Shown here piece after piece: positions 40,635 to 48,553 of a stretch of DNA of 49,228 nt (the stretch's first letter is position 1; every line of letters starts with the position of its first letter). Both the position numbers and the translations under genes were made by a program. The notes under the pieces were generated by a model. It was not told the DNA's origin, did no database searches, and saw nothing but the letters and a program-made list of their open reading frames with translations. This stretch comes from Deltaproteobacteria bacterium (GTDB lineage Bacteria; Myxococcota_A; Polyangia; Haliangiales; Haliangiaceae): NCBI GenBank assembly GCA_019237945.1, contig JAFAOG010000220.1:1-49228 (forward strand), in the 5' to 3' direction.

Positions 40635-42137
40635 TCAGCGGACCACGGTCGCTTCGGGGACGGAGACAGTCGGCCTCGGGGTCGATGTGCGCATCTGCAG
40701 CCAGTACAGCGCGCCCGCGACGAAGAATCCGACAAACCACGACCACTGATATAGCGGCGCGAACGCGTGGATGAACGCGCCGGGCAGCGCGCAGAACATC
40801 CCGCCGAGCGTCGCGACGACGGCCGCCGTGTTCCAGCCGTTGCGGTAGCGATAGATGCCGTCGACCGAGTACAGCGAGTGGAGGTCGAGCTCCTTCTTGC
40901 GGATGATCCAGTAGTCGACGATCAGCACGCCGGCGACCGTGCCGAGCGCGCCGCCGTAGCCGCCGAGCCAGCCGTCGAGGTAGCGATGCGCGTCCTTGAC
41001 GAGCTCCCACGGCATCATCGCGATGCCGAGGATGCCGGTGATCAGGCCGCCGATCTTGAAGTTGATCCGCTTGGGGAACGCGTTCGCGAAGTCGTTCGCC
41101 GGCGACACGACGTTGGCCGCGATGTTGACGGCGAGCGTCGCGATCACGGCCGTGAACGTCGCGATGCCGACGACGATCCGGCTCGAGAAGTGCGACGCGA
41201 GATCGATCGGGTTCCACACCGGCTTGCCGTAGATCACCGCCGAGGCGCTCGTGATGACGATGCCCATCGCCGCGAACACGGTCATCGTCGACGGCAGCGC
41301 GATGCTCTGCCCGACGACCTGCTCGCGCTGGCTGCGCCCGAACCGCGTGAAGTCGGGCATGTTGAGCGACAGCGTCGACCAGAACGCGATCGTGCCGGTC
41401 AGCGACGGGATCAACACGGCCCACAAGGTCGTGTGCGCGGCGCTCTCGTCGAACGAGGTGCGGCTCAGGATCGGACCGAGCCCGCCCGCGCGCCAGATCG
41501 CCCAGCCGACGAGGATCGCGGTCATCACGAGCACGTAGGGCGCGGCCCACCGCTCGACGCGGCGGAGCACATCCATGCCCTTGAAGATGACGAGGATGTT
41601 GAGGCCCCAGAACAGCAGGAACGAGACCCACACGGTGCCGGCCTCGCCGTGGATCGTGCCGAGCAGCGTCGCCCAGCCCGGCCACAGCGTGACGAAGAAC
41701 GTCTGCAGCGCGAGCCCACCGAACCACGCGTTGATGCCGAACCAGCCGCACGCGACGATCGCGCGCATCAGCGCCGGGAAGTTCGCGCCATACGTGCCGT
41801 ACGCAGCGCGCGCGAACACGGGGAACGGAATGCCGTACTTCGTGCCGGGGTGCGAGTTGAGCAGGATCGGCACGAGCACGATCAGGTTGCCGACGAGAAT
41901 CGTCAGCAGCGCCTGCCACCACGCCATGCCCGCGGCGATCATCCCGCTCGCGAGCGTGTACGTCGGAATGCAGTGGGCCATCGACACCCACAGCGCGCCG
42001 TAGTCCCACGTGTTCCACGTGCGGTCCTTGACCGCGACCGGCGCGAGGTCGTGGTTGAACAGCGGCGAGCCCGCGACCACACCCGGATCGCGCAGCTCGA
42101 CGCGACCGTCGGCATGCCGGATCTCCGTCTCGCTCAT
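40635..42137 (-). CDS. NCS1-family nucleobase/hydantoin-type transporter
   Basis: 500 aa, ~12 membrane helices. The N-terminus has NHDLAPVAVKDRTWNTWDYGALW, as in NCS1 uracil/allantoin/hydantoin symporters. GTKYGIPFPVFARAAYGTYGANFPALMRA follows in short pieces, then CGWFGINAWFGG. Trp132 corresponds to the substrate-stacking Trp of Mhp1; Asn136 stands where Mhp1-like proteins carry a substrate-binding Gln. NMPDFTRFG matches the helix-8 region. It probably imports uracil, thymine or a dihydro/hydantoin analogue with Na+ or H+, feeding the pathway at 27.7-36.1 kb. It is divergent from an SDR gene with 28 bp between starts. Confidence 0.9.
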   Translation of the reverse strand: MSETEIRHADGRVELRDPGVVAGSPLFNHDLAPVAVKDRTWNTWDYGALWVSMAHCIPTYTLASGMIAAGMAWWQALLTILVGNLIVLVPILLNSHPGTKYGIPFPVFARAAYGTYGANFPALMRAIVACGWFGINAWFGGLALQTFFVTLWPGWATLLGTIHGEAGTVWVSFLLFWGLNILVIFKGMDVLRRVERWAAPYVLVMTAILVGWAIWRAGGLGPILSRTSFDESAAHTTLWAVLIPSLTGTIAFWSTLSLNMPDFTRFGRSQREQVVGQSIALPSTMTVFAAMGIVITSASAVIYGKPVWNPIDLASHFSSRIVVGIATFTAVIATLAVNIAANVVSPANDFANAFPKRINFKIGGLITGILGIAMMPWELVKDAHRYLDGWLGGYGGALGTVAGVLIVDYWIIRKKELDLHSLYSVDGIYRYRNGWNTAAVVATLGGMFCALPGAFIHAFAPLYQWSWFVGFFVAGALYWLQMRTSTPRPTVSVPEATVVR

Positions 42138-42145
42138 GACCGGCG

Positions 42146-42158
42146 AACCTAGTAGATT
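42146..42158. promoter_or_regulatory. Paired divergent -10 elements
   Basis: In the 28-bp spacer, AACCTA (42146-42151) reads TAGGTT on minus, 8 nt before ATG 42137. TAGATT (42153-42158) on plus lies 7 nt before GTG 42166. Together they make a near-palindrome (5 of 6 arm bases). Both messages would begin at or very near their start codons. Confidence 0.5.
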
Positions 42159-42165
42159 CCGGCGC

Positions 42166-43080
42166 GTGAAGCGAGCGTTCGTCACGGGCGGGTCGGGCTT
42201 CCTCGGCGGCCGCCTGATTCCGGCGCTGCGCGCGCGCGGCATCGAGGTCAGTGCGCTTGCCCGCAGCGACAGCTCGGCGGCGGCCGTGGCGGCACTCGGC
42301 GCGACGCCGGTCCGCGGCGACCTCGAGCAGCTGCCTGCGCTCGCCGGCTACGACACCGTGTTTCACTGCGCGGCTCACACCGACCAGTGGGATCCGGTCG
42401 ACGTCCACATGCGGATCAACGCCCTTGGCACCAAGCGCGTGCTCGCGGCGGTCGGCAGCGCGCGCGTGATCCACGTCGGCACCGAGGCCGTGCTCGCCGA
42501 CGGCCGCGCGATCGTCCGTGCCGACGAGACGCGCCCGCTTCCCGGCAAGGCGATGGGCGCGTACCCGCTGACGAAGGGCCTCGCGGAGCAAGCGGCGGTC
42601 GCGGCCGGCGCGATCGTCGTGCGCCCTCGCTTCATCTGGGGCCGCGGCGATACGAGCGTGCTGCCCGAGATCATCGAGCAGGTGCGCGCCGGCAAGTTCG
42701 CGTGGATCGGCGGCGGTCACTACCTGACGAGCACGTGCCACGTCGACAACGTCGTCGAGGGCATGCTGCTCGCCGCGGATCGCGGCACGCCGGGCGAGAT
42801 CTACTTCTTGACCGATGGCGCGCCCGTCGACTTCCGCGACTTCATCACCAAGCTGCTCGCCACGCAGGGCGTCGACGCCGGCACCCGCTCGCTGCCGCGC
42901 TGGCTCGTGCGCGCGACCGTCGCGCTGACGTCATGGATGAAGCGGCCACCGATCACGCGAACGGCGTTCGCGCTGATCGCGCACGAGGTGACGGTCGATG
43001 ACACGAAGGCGCGCCGCGAGCTCGGCTACACGAGCGCGAAATCGATCGACGCCGGGCTCGCCGAGATGCGCAGCCAATAA
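42166..43080 (+). CDS. NAD(P)-dependent epimerase/dehydratase (extended SDR)
   Basis: 304 aa from GTG 42166. Rossmann motif TGGSGFLGG (7-15), Asp-containing SARSD-like region after the second strand, FHCAAHTDQW, and a catalytic set of Thr106 with Y133-P-L-T-K137. The C-terminal part (PRFIWGRGDTSVLP; TCHVDNVVEGMLLAADRG; YFLTDGAPV) resembles 3-beta-hydroxysteroid dehydrogenase/isomerase and dihydroflavonol-reductase-like SDRs. The substrate may be a sterol, hopanoid or nucleotide sugar and cannot be decided. A 5-bp-stem hairpin (43083-43098) follows its stop. Confidence 0.88.
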   Translation: MKRAFVTGGSGFLGGRLIPALRARGIEVSALARSDSSAAAVAALGATPVRGDLEQLPALAGYDTVFHCAAHTDQWDPVDVHMRINALGTKRVLAAVGSARVIHVGTEAVLADGRAIVRADETRPLPGKAMGAYPLTKGLAEQAAVAAGAIVVRPRFIWGRGDTSVLPEIIEQVRAGKFAWIGGGHYLTSTCHVDNVVEGMLLAADRGTPGEIYFLTDGAPVDFRDFITKLLATQGVDAGTRSLPRWLVRATVALTSWMKRPPITRTAFALIAHEVTVDDTKARRELGYTSAKSIDAGLAEMRSQ

Positions 43081-43175
43081 CTGGGTTCGCCGCAACCCGC
43101 GCACACGCGCACGCTCCGTGCGGCGCTGGCACGCTCTGATCTCCTCACGCCGGCCGCACTCTGGCGCGGTCGTGC

Positions 43176-43189
43176 ATCGCGATCGCGAT
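43176..43189. promoter_or_regulatory. 14-bp perfect palindrome upstream of the catalase
   Basis: ATCGCGATCGCGAT lies 22 nt before ATG 43212 and 3 nt before a -10-like TACGTT (43193-43198). It could be an operator overlapping the promoter. Its CG-rich repeat nature means chance is also possible. The rest of the 131-bp spacer shows nothing else clear. Confidence 0.35.
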
Positions 43190-43211
43190 TGCTACGTTGC
43201 GCGAACTAAAC

Positions 43212-45632
43212 ATGGCCAAGAAGACGACCGCGAAGCGTACGCCAACGAAACGCACGCGAGCCGCAGCCACGACGACGAGCGCGCGCTCGACGGTCAGCGG
43301 TCCGGCTCGCAAGGATGCACGCAAGCTCGCCGATGCGCTGACGGCGAAGATGGACGGTACGCAGCAGCTCGCCGCCGCGATGCCGTTCAATGCAACGAAG
43401 CCGAGCGAGTACGGACGCGCCGTGTTCGATCCTCCCGTCGGCGCGACCGCGGAGCCCGCCGATCCGCGGGTGGCCGCGAGCACGCTGAGCGAGGCGAACG
43501 AGACGCCGAAGGTCGGCACGCAGGCGGCGCCCGGCGCGAGCCCCGTCGCGTTGCCGCTCGATCGCGTGCGCACCGACGCGAGCGGTCAGCGGATGACGAC
43601 GAACCAGGGCGTGCCGCTCGCCGACAACCAGCACTCGCTCAAGGCGGGCCTCCGCGGGCCGGCGCTGCTCGAAGACTTCATCCTGCGCGAGAAGATCACG
43701 CACTTCGATCACGAGCGCATCCCCGAACGCGTCGTGCATGCGCGCGGCTCCGGCGCCCACGGGTTCTTCGAGTGCACGCGCGCGATGACCGACGTCACGC
43801 GGGCATCGCTGTTCGGCGAGGTCGGCAAGCGCACGCCGGTGTTCGTGCGGTTCTCGACGGTGATCGGCGAGCGCGGCTCCGCCGATACGGCGCGCGACGT
43901 GCGCGGCTTCGCGACGAAGTTCTACACCGATGAAGGCGTGTTCGATCTCGTCGGCAACAACATCCCGGTGTTCTTCATCCAGGATGCGATGAAGTTTCCC
44001 GACCTCATCCACGCCGCGAAGCCCGAGCCGCACTTCCAGATGCCGCAAGCGGCGACCGCGCACGACACGTTCTGGGACTTCGTGTCGCTGATGCCGGAGT
44101 CGACACACATGCTGATGTGGGCGATGTCCGATCGGGCGATCCCGCGCAGCTATCGCATGATGGACGGCTTCGGCGTGCACACGTTCCGCCTCGTCAACGC
44201 CGAGGGCAAGTCGACGTTCGTCAAGTTCCACTGGCGCTCGGTGCTCGGCACGCACTCGCTCGACTGGGACGAGGCCGTGAAGATCGCGGGCGCGGATCCG
44301 GACTTCCACCGCCGCGATCTGTGGGAGGCGATCGAGGCCGGCGCGTATCCCGAGTACGAGCTGTGCTTCCAGATGTTCAACGAGAAGCAGGCCGAGAAGT
44401 TCAGCTTCGATGTGCTCGACCCGACGAAGCTCGTCCCCGAGGAGCTCGTGCCGCTCGTGCCGGTCGGCCGCATGGTGCTGAACCGCAACCCCGACTACTT
44501 CTTCGGCGAGACCGAGCAGGTCGCGTTCTGCGCGGCGCACGTCGTCCCGGGCATCGATTTCTCGAACGACCCGCTGCTCGCGGGGCGCATCCACTCGTAC
44601 GTCGACACGCAGATCACGCGCCTCGGAGGACCGAACTTCCACGAGATCCCGATCAACTCGCCGGTCGCCGCGGCGCACAACAATCAGCGCGACGGATTCC
44701 ACCGCCAGGCGGTGTTCCGCGGGCGCGTGGCGTACGAGCCGAACTCGCTCGGCGGCGGCTGTCCGTTCCAGGCCGGCCGCGCGAGTGGCTTCACGTCGTT
44801 CCGCGAGCCGATCGCCGACGACAAGGTGCGCGGAAATCCCGAGAAATTCGCCGAGCACTTCAACCAGGCGGCGCTGTTCTACAACAGCCAGACGCCGATC
44901 GAGCAGGCGCACATCCGGCGCGCGTTCCGGTTCGAGCTGACGCGCGTGCAGACGCCGGCGATCCGCGAGCGCGTCGTGTCGATGCTCGCGAACGTCGATG
45001 CGGATCTCGCGGCCGCGCTCGCCGCCGATCTCGGCATGCCCGAGGTGCCGGCGCCGATGCCGCGCGCGCTCAAGAAGCCGCCCGCGCCGGAGGTCGACGT
45101 GTCGCCGGCGCTGTCGCTGTACGCGAGGCCGGGCAACGGGGACATCGCGACCCGGCGCGTCGCGATCTTCGTCGCCGATGGCGTCGATGGCGAGGCGGCC
45201 GAGGCGATCCACAGCGCGCTGACCGAGCTCGGAGCGGTGCCGCGCTACGTCGGACCGCGCCTGGGCCGCGTGCAGACCGAGCAGGGCGACGCGATCGAGG
45301 TCGAGGTCACGTTCGAGACGATGCCGTCGGTGCTGTTCGACGCGGCCGCCGTGCCCGATGGGCGCCGGGCGAGCAAGCTGCTCGCGAATGTCGGGCACGC
45401 GCTCGAGTTCCTGAAGGATCAGTATCGCCACGCCAAGCCGATCCTCGCGCTCGGCGCGGGCGCGGACCTGGTCGAGAATGCGGGCGTGTCGGCGATGCTG
45501 CCGACGGGCGAGCCGGATCCCGGCATGGTCGTCTCGCGCGATGGCGAGGCCGCCGACATCCTGCCGGCATTCATCCAGGCGATCGCGCGCCACCGTCACC
45601 ACGAACGCGAGATGGATCCGCCCGAGGTCTAG
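43212..45632 (+). CDS. katE: Large-subunit catalase, HPII/KatE type
   Basis: 806 aa. Residues 1-~115 are an extension rich in Lys/Thr/Ala. Catalase core: distal His176 ([12 protein letters not shown]), Ser215, Asn249 ([13 protein letters not shown]) and proximal haem Tyr463 ([24 protein letters not shown]). The His-Asn and His-Tyr spacings (73 and 287) equal those I recall for E. coli HPII (128/201/415). Residues ~665-790 are the flavodoxin/DJ-1-like C-terminal domain of clade-2 catalases. The residue matching HPII His392, which crosslinks to the haem Tyr, is Cys440. It degrades H2O2 in the cytoplasm. ATG 43212 is preferred; a TTG five codons earlier is unlikely. Confidence 0.95.
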   Translation: MAKKTTAKRTPTKRTRAAATTTSARSTVSGPARKDARKLADALTAKMDGTQQLAAAMPFNATKPSEYGRAVFDPPVGATAEPADPRVAASTLSEANETPKVGTQAAPGASPVALPLDRVRTDASGQRMTTNQGVPLADNQHSLKAGLRGPALLEDFILREKITHFDHERIPERVVHARGSGAHGFFECTRAMTDVTRASLFGEVGKRTPVFVRFSTVIGERGSADTARDVRGFATKFYTDEGVFDLVGNNIPVFFIQDAMKFPDLIHAAKPEPHFQMPQAATAHDTFWDFVSLMPESTHMLMWAMSDRAIPRSYRMMDGFGVHTFRLVNAEGKSTFVKFHWRSVLGTHSLDWDEAVKIAGADPDFHRRDLWEAIEAGAYPEYELCFQMFNEKQAEKFSFDVLDPTKLVPEELVPLVPVGRMVLNRNPDYFFGETEQVAFCAAHVVPGIDFSNDPLLAGRIHSYVDTQITRLGGPNFHEIPINSPVAAAHNNQRDGFHRQAVFRGRVAYEPNSLGGGCPFQAGRASGFTSFREPIADDKVRGNPEKFAEHFNQAALFYNSQTPIEQAHIRRAFRFELTRVQTPAIRERVVSMLANVDADLAAALAADLGMPEVPAPMPRALKKPPAPEVDVSPALSLYARPGNGDIATRRVAIFVADGVDGEAAEAIHSALTELGAVPRYVGPRLGRVQTEQGDAIEVEVTFETMPSVLFDAAAVPDGRRASKLLANVGHALEFLKDQYRHAKPILALGAGADLVENAGVSAMLPTGEPDPGMVVSRDGEAADILPAFIQAIARHRHHEREMDPPEV

Positions 45633-45643
45633 GGAGAACCGCC

Positions 45644-46237
45644 ATGAACAAGAAACAGATCGAAGAGCTCGTCCTGCAATCGCTCGAGCACGAGATGGGC
45701 GGCGTCGCCGTCTATCGCGCCGCGATCAGCTGCGCCGTCAACCCGGACCTCGCCAAGGAATGGAAGGAGTACCTCGCTCAGACCGAGCAGCACGTCACCG
45801 TGCTGACGAAGCTGTGCAAGACGCTCGGCATCGATGCGAAGCGCGAGACACCCGGCCGCGCGATCGTGCGGCATCTCGGTGCTTCGCTGGTCCAGGCGAT
45901 GGCGATGGCGAAGAAGGCCGGTGATCCGGCGGCGGCCCAGCTCGTCGCGTGCGAGTGCGTCGTGATCGCCGAGACCAAGGACCACCAGGACTGGGTGCTG
46001 ATCGGTAAGTGCGCCGACCACCTCGAGGACGATCGCGCGGACGCCCTGCGCGCCGCCTACGACGAGATCGAGGACCAGGAGGACGAGCACCTGTATCACT
46101 CTCGCGGGTGGTGTCGCGAGCTGTGGCTCGAGTCGCTCGGCATCACCCCCGTCCTGCCGCCGCCCGAGGAGGCGCGCGACGTCAAGACCGCGATCGGAGC
46201 GGCGAAGGCCGAGGCGTCCGCCGAAAAGCTGCGCTGA
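45644..46237 (+). CDS. Ferritin-like di-iron protein
   Basis: 197 aa, four-helix ferritin-like pattern. Candidate metal ligands are Glu17 (SLEHEMGG), Glu48/His50 (QTEQHV), Glu104 (CECVV) and Glu110, and E146-D-E-H149. It starts 11 nt after the catalase stop with AGGGAG as ribosome site, so it is in one operon with the catalase. Likely jobs are iron storage/ferroxidase or peroxide-linked protection, but the subfamily is not clear and di-iron function is inferred from the motifs. A ~35-residue Lys/Glu/Ala tail follows the bundle. Confidence 0.82.
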   Translation: MNKKQIEELVLQSLEHEMGGVAVYRAAISCAVNPDLAKEWKEYLAQTEQHVTVLTKLCKTLGIDAKRETPGRAIVRHLGASLVQAMAMAKKAGDPAAAQLVACECVVIAETKDHQDWVLIGKCADHLEDDRADALRAAYDEIEDQEDEHLYHSRGWCRELWLESLGITPVLPPPEEARDVKTAIGAAKAEASAEKLR

Positions 46238-46239
46238 GG

Positions 46240-46245
46240 TACAGT
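46240..46245 (+). promoter_or_regulatory. Putative -10 (TACAGT) before the Ser/Thr kinase
   Basis: TACAGT ends 7 nt before GTG 46253 and straddles the end of the 15-nt gap after the ferritin-like stop. The spacing suits a leaderless message. Confidence 0.45.
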
Positions 46246-46252
46246 AGAGGCA

Positions 46253-48541
46253 GTGGGAGACGACCTCGCGACGGCGGCTACTGCGGCGACCGCGCCGGGC
46301 GCACCGGCCACGCTGCTCGCCGAGCGCTACGAGGTGCTCGGGTTGCTCGGGCAAGGCGGCATGGGCCGCGTGTATCGCGCGCGCGATACGAAGCTCGACG
46401 AGGTCGTCGCGCTCAAGATGCTGCGCCGCGAGCTCGCCGAGGTTCCGGGAATGCTCGACCGGTTTCGCCAGGAGGTGAAGCTCGCGCGGCGCGTGACGCA
46501 CGCGAACGTCGTACGGACGTACGACCTCGGATCGCACGGCGACGACCACTTCCTGACGATGGAGTACGTCGACGGCCGGTCGCTCGCGCAGCAGCTCGAC
46601 GACGGACCGATCGCAGTCGACGAGACGCTGCGGATCGCGCGCGCGGTCGCGGCGGGGCTGGCGGCGGCGCACGCGAGCGCGGTGACGCATCGCGATCTCA
46701 AGCCCGACAACGTGCTCGTCGGGCGCGACGGACGGATCGCGATCAACGACTTCGGAATCGCGCGGCTGGCGGCGGAGCCGTCGGCGACCGGGGACAAGTT
46801 CGCGGGGACGCCGGCGTACATGGCACCCGAGCAGGTCGAGGGCCGCGAGCTGACGCCGGCCGCGGATGTGTACGCGTTCGGCGCGATCCTGTTCGAGATG
46901 CTGACGGGCCGGCGCGCGTGGCGCGGCGATGATCCGTTTGTCGTCGCGCTGGCGCGGTTGCGCGAGCCGCCGCCGGATCCGCGGAGCGTGCGGGCGTCGG
47001 TGCCGGAGGCGCTCGCGCAGCTGTGCCTGGCGTGCATGGCGCGCGAGGCGGCGAACCGACCGGCCGATGGAGCGGCGCTCGTCGCGGCGCTCGCGAACAT
47101 CCACAGCGCGGACGTGACGGCGGCGCGGGCGTTTCCGCGGACGGTGCCCGCGAAGCAGTCGCGCGCGGTCGCGATCCTGCCGCTGCGGGCGACCGGTGAC
47201 CTCGCGGAGATCGCGGAGGGTCTCAGCGAGGAGATCGTCGACGCGCTGACGATGACGCGCGCGCTGCGCGTGCGGCCGCTGGCGAGCGTGCGGGCGGCGG
47301 CGAAGGAGCCCAGCGGCGGAGAGCGAGGGATCGATCGGGATTCGCGCGAGCTCGGCGAGCAGCTCGGCGTCGATGTCGTCGTCGACGGATCGATCCGCAA
47401 GCGCGGGACGCAGGTACGGATCGCGGCGCGTGCGATCGGCGTCGCGGATGGCTTTCAGCTGTGGGCGAGCCACTTCGACTGCGGCGTCGATGGCTTGCTC
47501 GCGGTCGGCGACGAGGTCGTGCGCGCGATCGCGCGGGCCTTGGTCGTCGACCTGCACGTACCGGAGCGCGCGGCGCTCGATGCGCGGATCGCCGAGCGCT
47601 ACCTCGAGGGCAAGGCGCGGCTGCGCGCGGGCTGGGTCGACGGGCGCGTGCGCGAGGTGATCGACAGCCTCGAGGAGGTGCTGCCCGAGGCGCCCACGGA
47701 TCCGCGCGTGCTCGCGACGCTCGCGATGGCGCTCGCCCGGGCCGGCTTCTACGGCGATGCATTCGCGCTCGTGCGCGCGCGGCAGCTCGCGGATCAGGCG
47801 CTCGCGGTCGCGCCGACGTTCGGCGAGGCGCAGCTCGCGAAGGCGTTCGTCCATTTCTATGCGAACGAGACGCCCGACGGCGCGCGCCTGTTGCGCAAGA
47901 CGGTCGAGTCGGTGCCCGGGTTCGCGCAGGCGCAGGGCCTACTCGGCTCGCTGCTGCTCGAGGCCGGCGAGCTCGACCACGCGATCTTGCACCTCGAGGC
48001 GGCGCGCTCGATCGATCCGACGCAGTACGCGAGCGAGCTGGCCCGCGCGTACGTGTATGTCGGGCGGCTCGACGATGCGATCGGCCTTCTGCGCAGTGCC
48101 GGCGAGCGGCAGCTGTACGTGCAGACCGCGATCGCGCGCTACGCGATGTGGCGCGGCGAGACGTATCAGATCACGGCGAAGATCCCCGACGACCTGCCGG
48201 CGGGGATGTCGGAGTACTTCCGCATCGCGAAGCAGGTGCACGAGACGCGCACGCTGACGACCGAACAGCGCGACGCCGTGATGGGTGGCCTCGAGACGTC
48301 GAACCCGCGGCTCAAGGCGACGAGGTGCCAGTTCATCTCCGAGTTCCTCGTGTTCCTGCACGAGTACGATCTCGCGATGTCGATCATCCACATGAGCGTC
48401 GAGGCGGGGTTGCTCGACACGTTGTGGATGGAGCAGTGCCCGCTGCTGGCGCCGATGCGCGAGCGTCCGGAGTACCAGGCGGATGCGAAGATCGTCGCCG
48501 CACGGGCGCGCGCGGTCGTCGACGCCGTGTTCGCGCCTTGA
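46253..48541 (+). CDS. Ser/Thr protein kinase with TolB-N-like and TPR regions
   Basis: 762 aa from GTG 46253. Intact Hanks kinase at residues ~25-290: GQGGMG loop, Lys55 (VVALKML), Glu74, H146-R-D148-LKPDN, D166-F-G and GTPAYMAPEQ. Residues ~302-435 (AVAILPLRATGDLAEIAEGLSEEIVDAL; VVVDGSIRKRGTQVRIAARA) match the TolB-N/FlgO-like module often found between kinase or cyclase domains and TPRs. Residues ~440-750 are TPR-like helical pairs. There is no membrane segment, so it is cytoplasmic. All catalytic residues are present, in contrast to the pseudokinases at 38.3-40.6 kb. A partner for those proteins is possible but unproven. Confidence 0.92.
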   Translation: MGDDLATAATAATAPGAPATLLAERYEVLGLLGQGGMGRVYRARDTKLDEVVALKMLRRELAEVPGMLDRFRQEVKLARRVTHANVVRTYDLGSHGDDHFLTMEYVDGRSLAQQLDDGPIAVDETLRIARAVAAGLAAAHASAVTHRDLKPDNVLVGRDGRIAINDFGIARLAAEPSATGDKFAGTPAYMAPEQVEGRELTPAADVYAFGAILFEMLTGRRAWRGDDPFVVALARLREPPPDPRSVRASVPEALAQLCLACMAREAANRPADGAALVAALANIHSADVTAARAFPRTVPAKQSRAVAILPLRATGDLAEIAEGLSEEIVDALTMTRALRVRPLASVRAAAKEPSGGERGIDRDSRELGEQLGVDVVVDGSIRKRGTQVRIAARAIGVADGFQLWASHFDCGVDGLLAVGDEVVRAIARALVVDLHVPERAALDARIAERYLEGKARLRAGWVDGRVREVIDSLEEVLPEAPTDPRVLATLAMALARAGFYGDAFALVRARQLADQALAVAPTFGEAQLAKAFVHFYANETPDGARLLRKTVESVPGFAQAQGLLGSLLLEAGELDHAILHLEAARSIDPTQYASELARAYVYVGRLDDAIGLLRSAGERQLYVQTAIARYAMWRGETYQITAKIPDDLPAGMSEYFRIAKQVHETRTLTTEQRDAVMGGLETSNPRLKATRCQFISEFLVFLHEYDLAMSIIHMSVEAGLLDTLWMEQCPLLAPMRERPEYQADAKIVAARARAVVDAVFAP

Positions 48542-48547
48542 TATCGT
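48542..48547 (+). promoter_or_regulatory. Putative -10 (TATCGT) before the acyl-CoA dehydrogenase
   Basis: TATCGT ends 6 nt before GTG 48554, just after the kinase stop. It fits the short-spacing pattern of other genes here. Confidence 0.35.
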
Positions 48548-48553
48548 CGTACG

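Noticed and set aside
43179..43186. GCGATCGC, a HIP1-like octamer
   Set aside because: HIP1 is a cyanobacterial repeat; in such CG-rich sequence a single copy is not meaningful.
43206..45602. A 798-codon minus-strand open frame
   Set aside because: Antisense of the catalase; no recognisable domain and biased shadow composition.
45629..47854. A 741-codon minus-strand open frame
   Set aside because: Antisense of the ferritin-like gene and the Ser/Thr kinase, both with clear motifs on plus.
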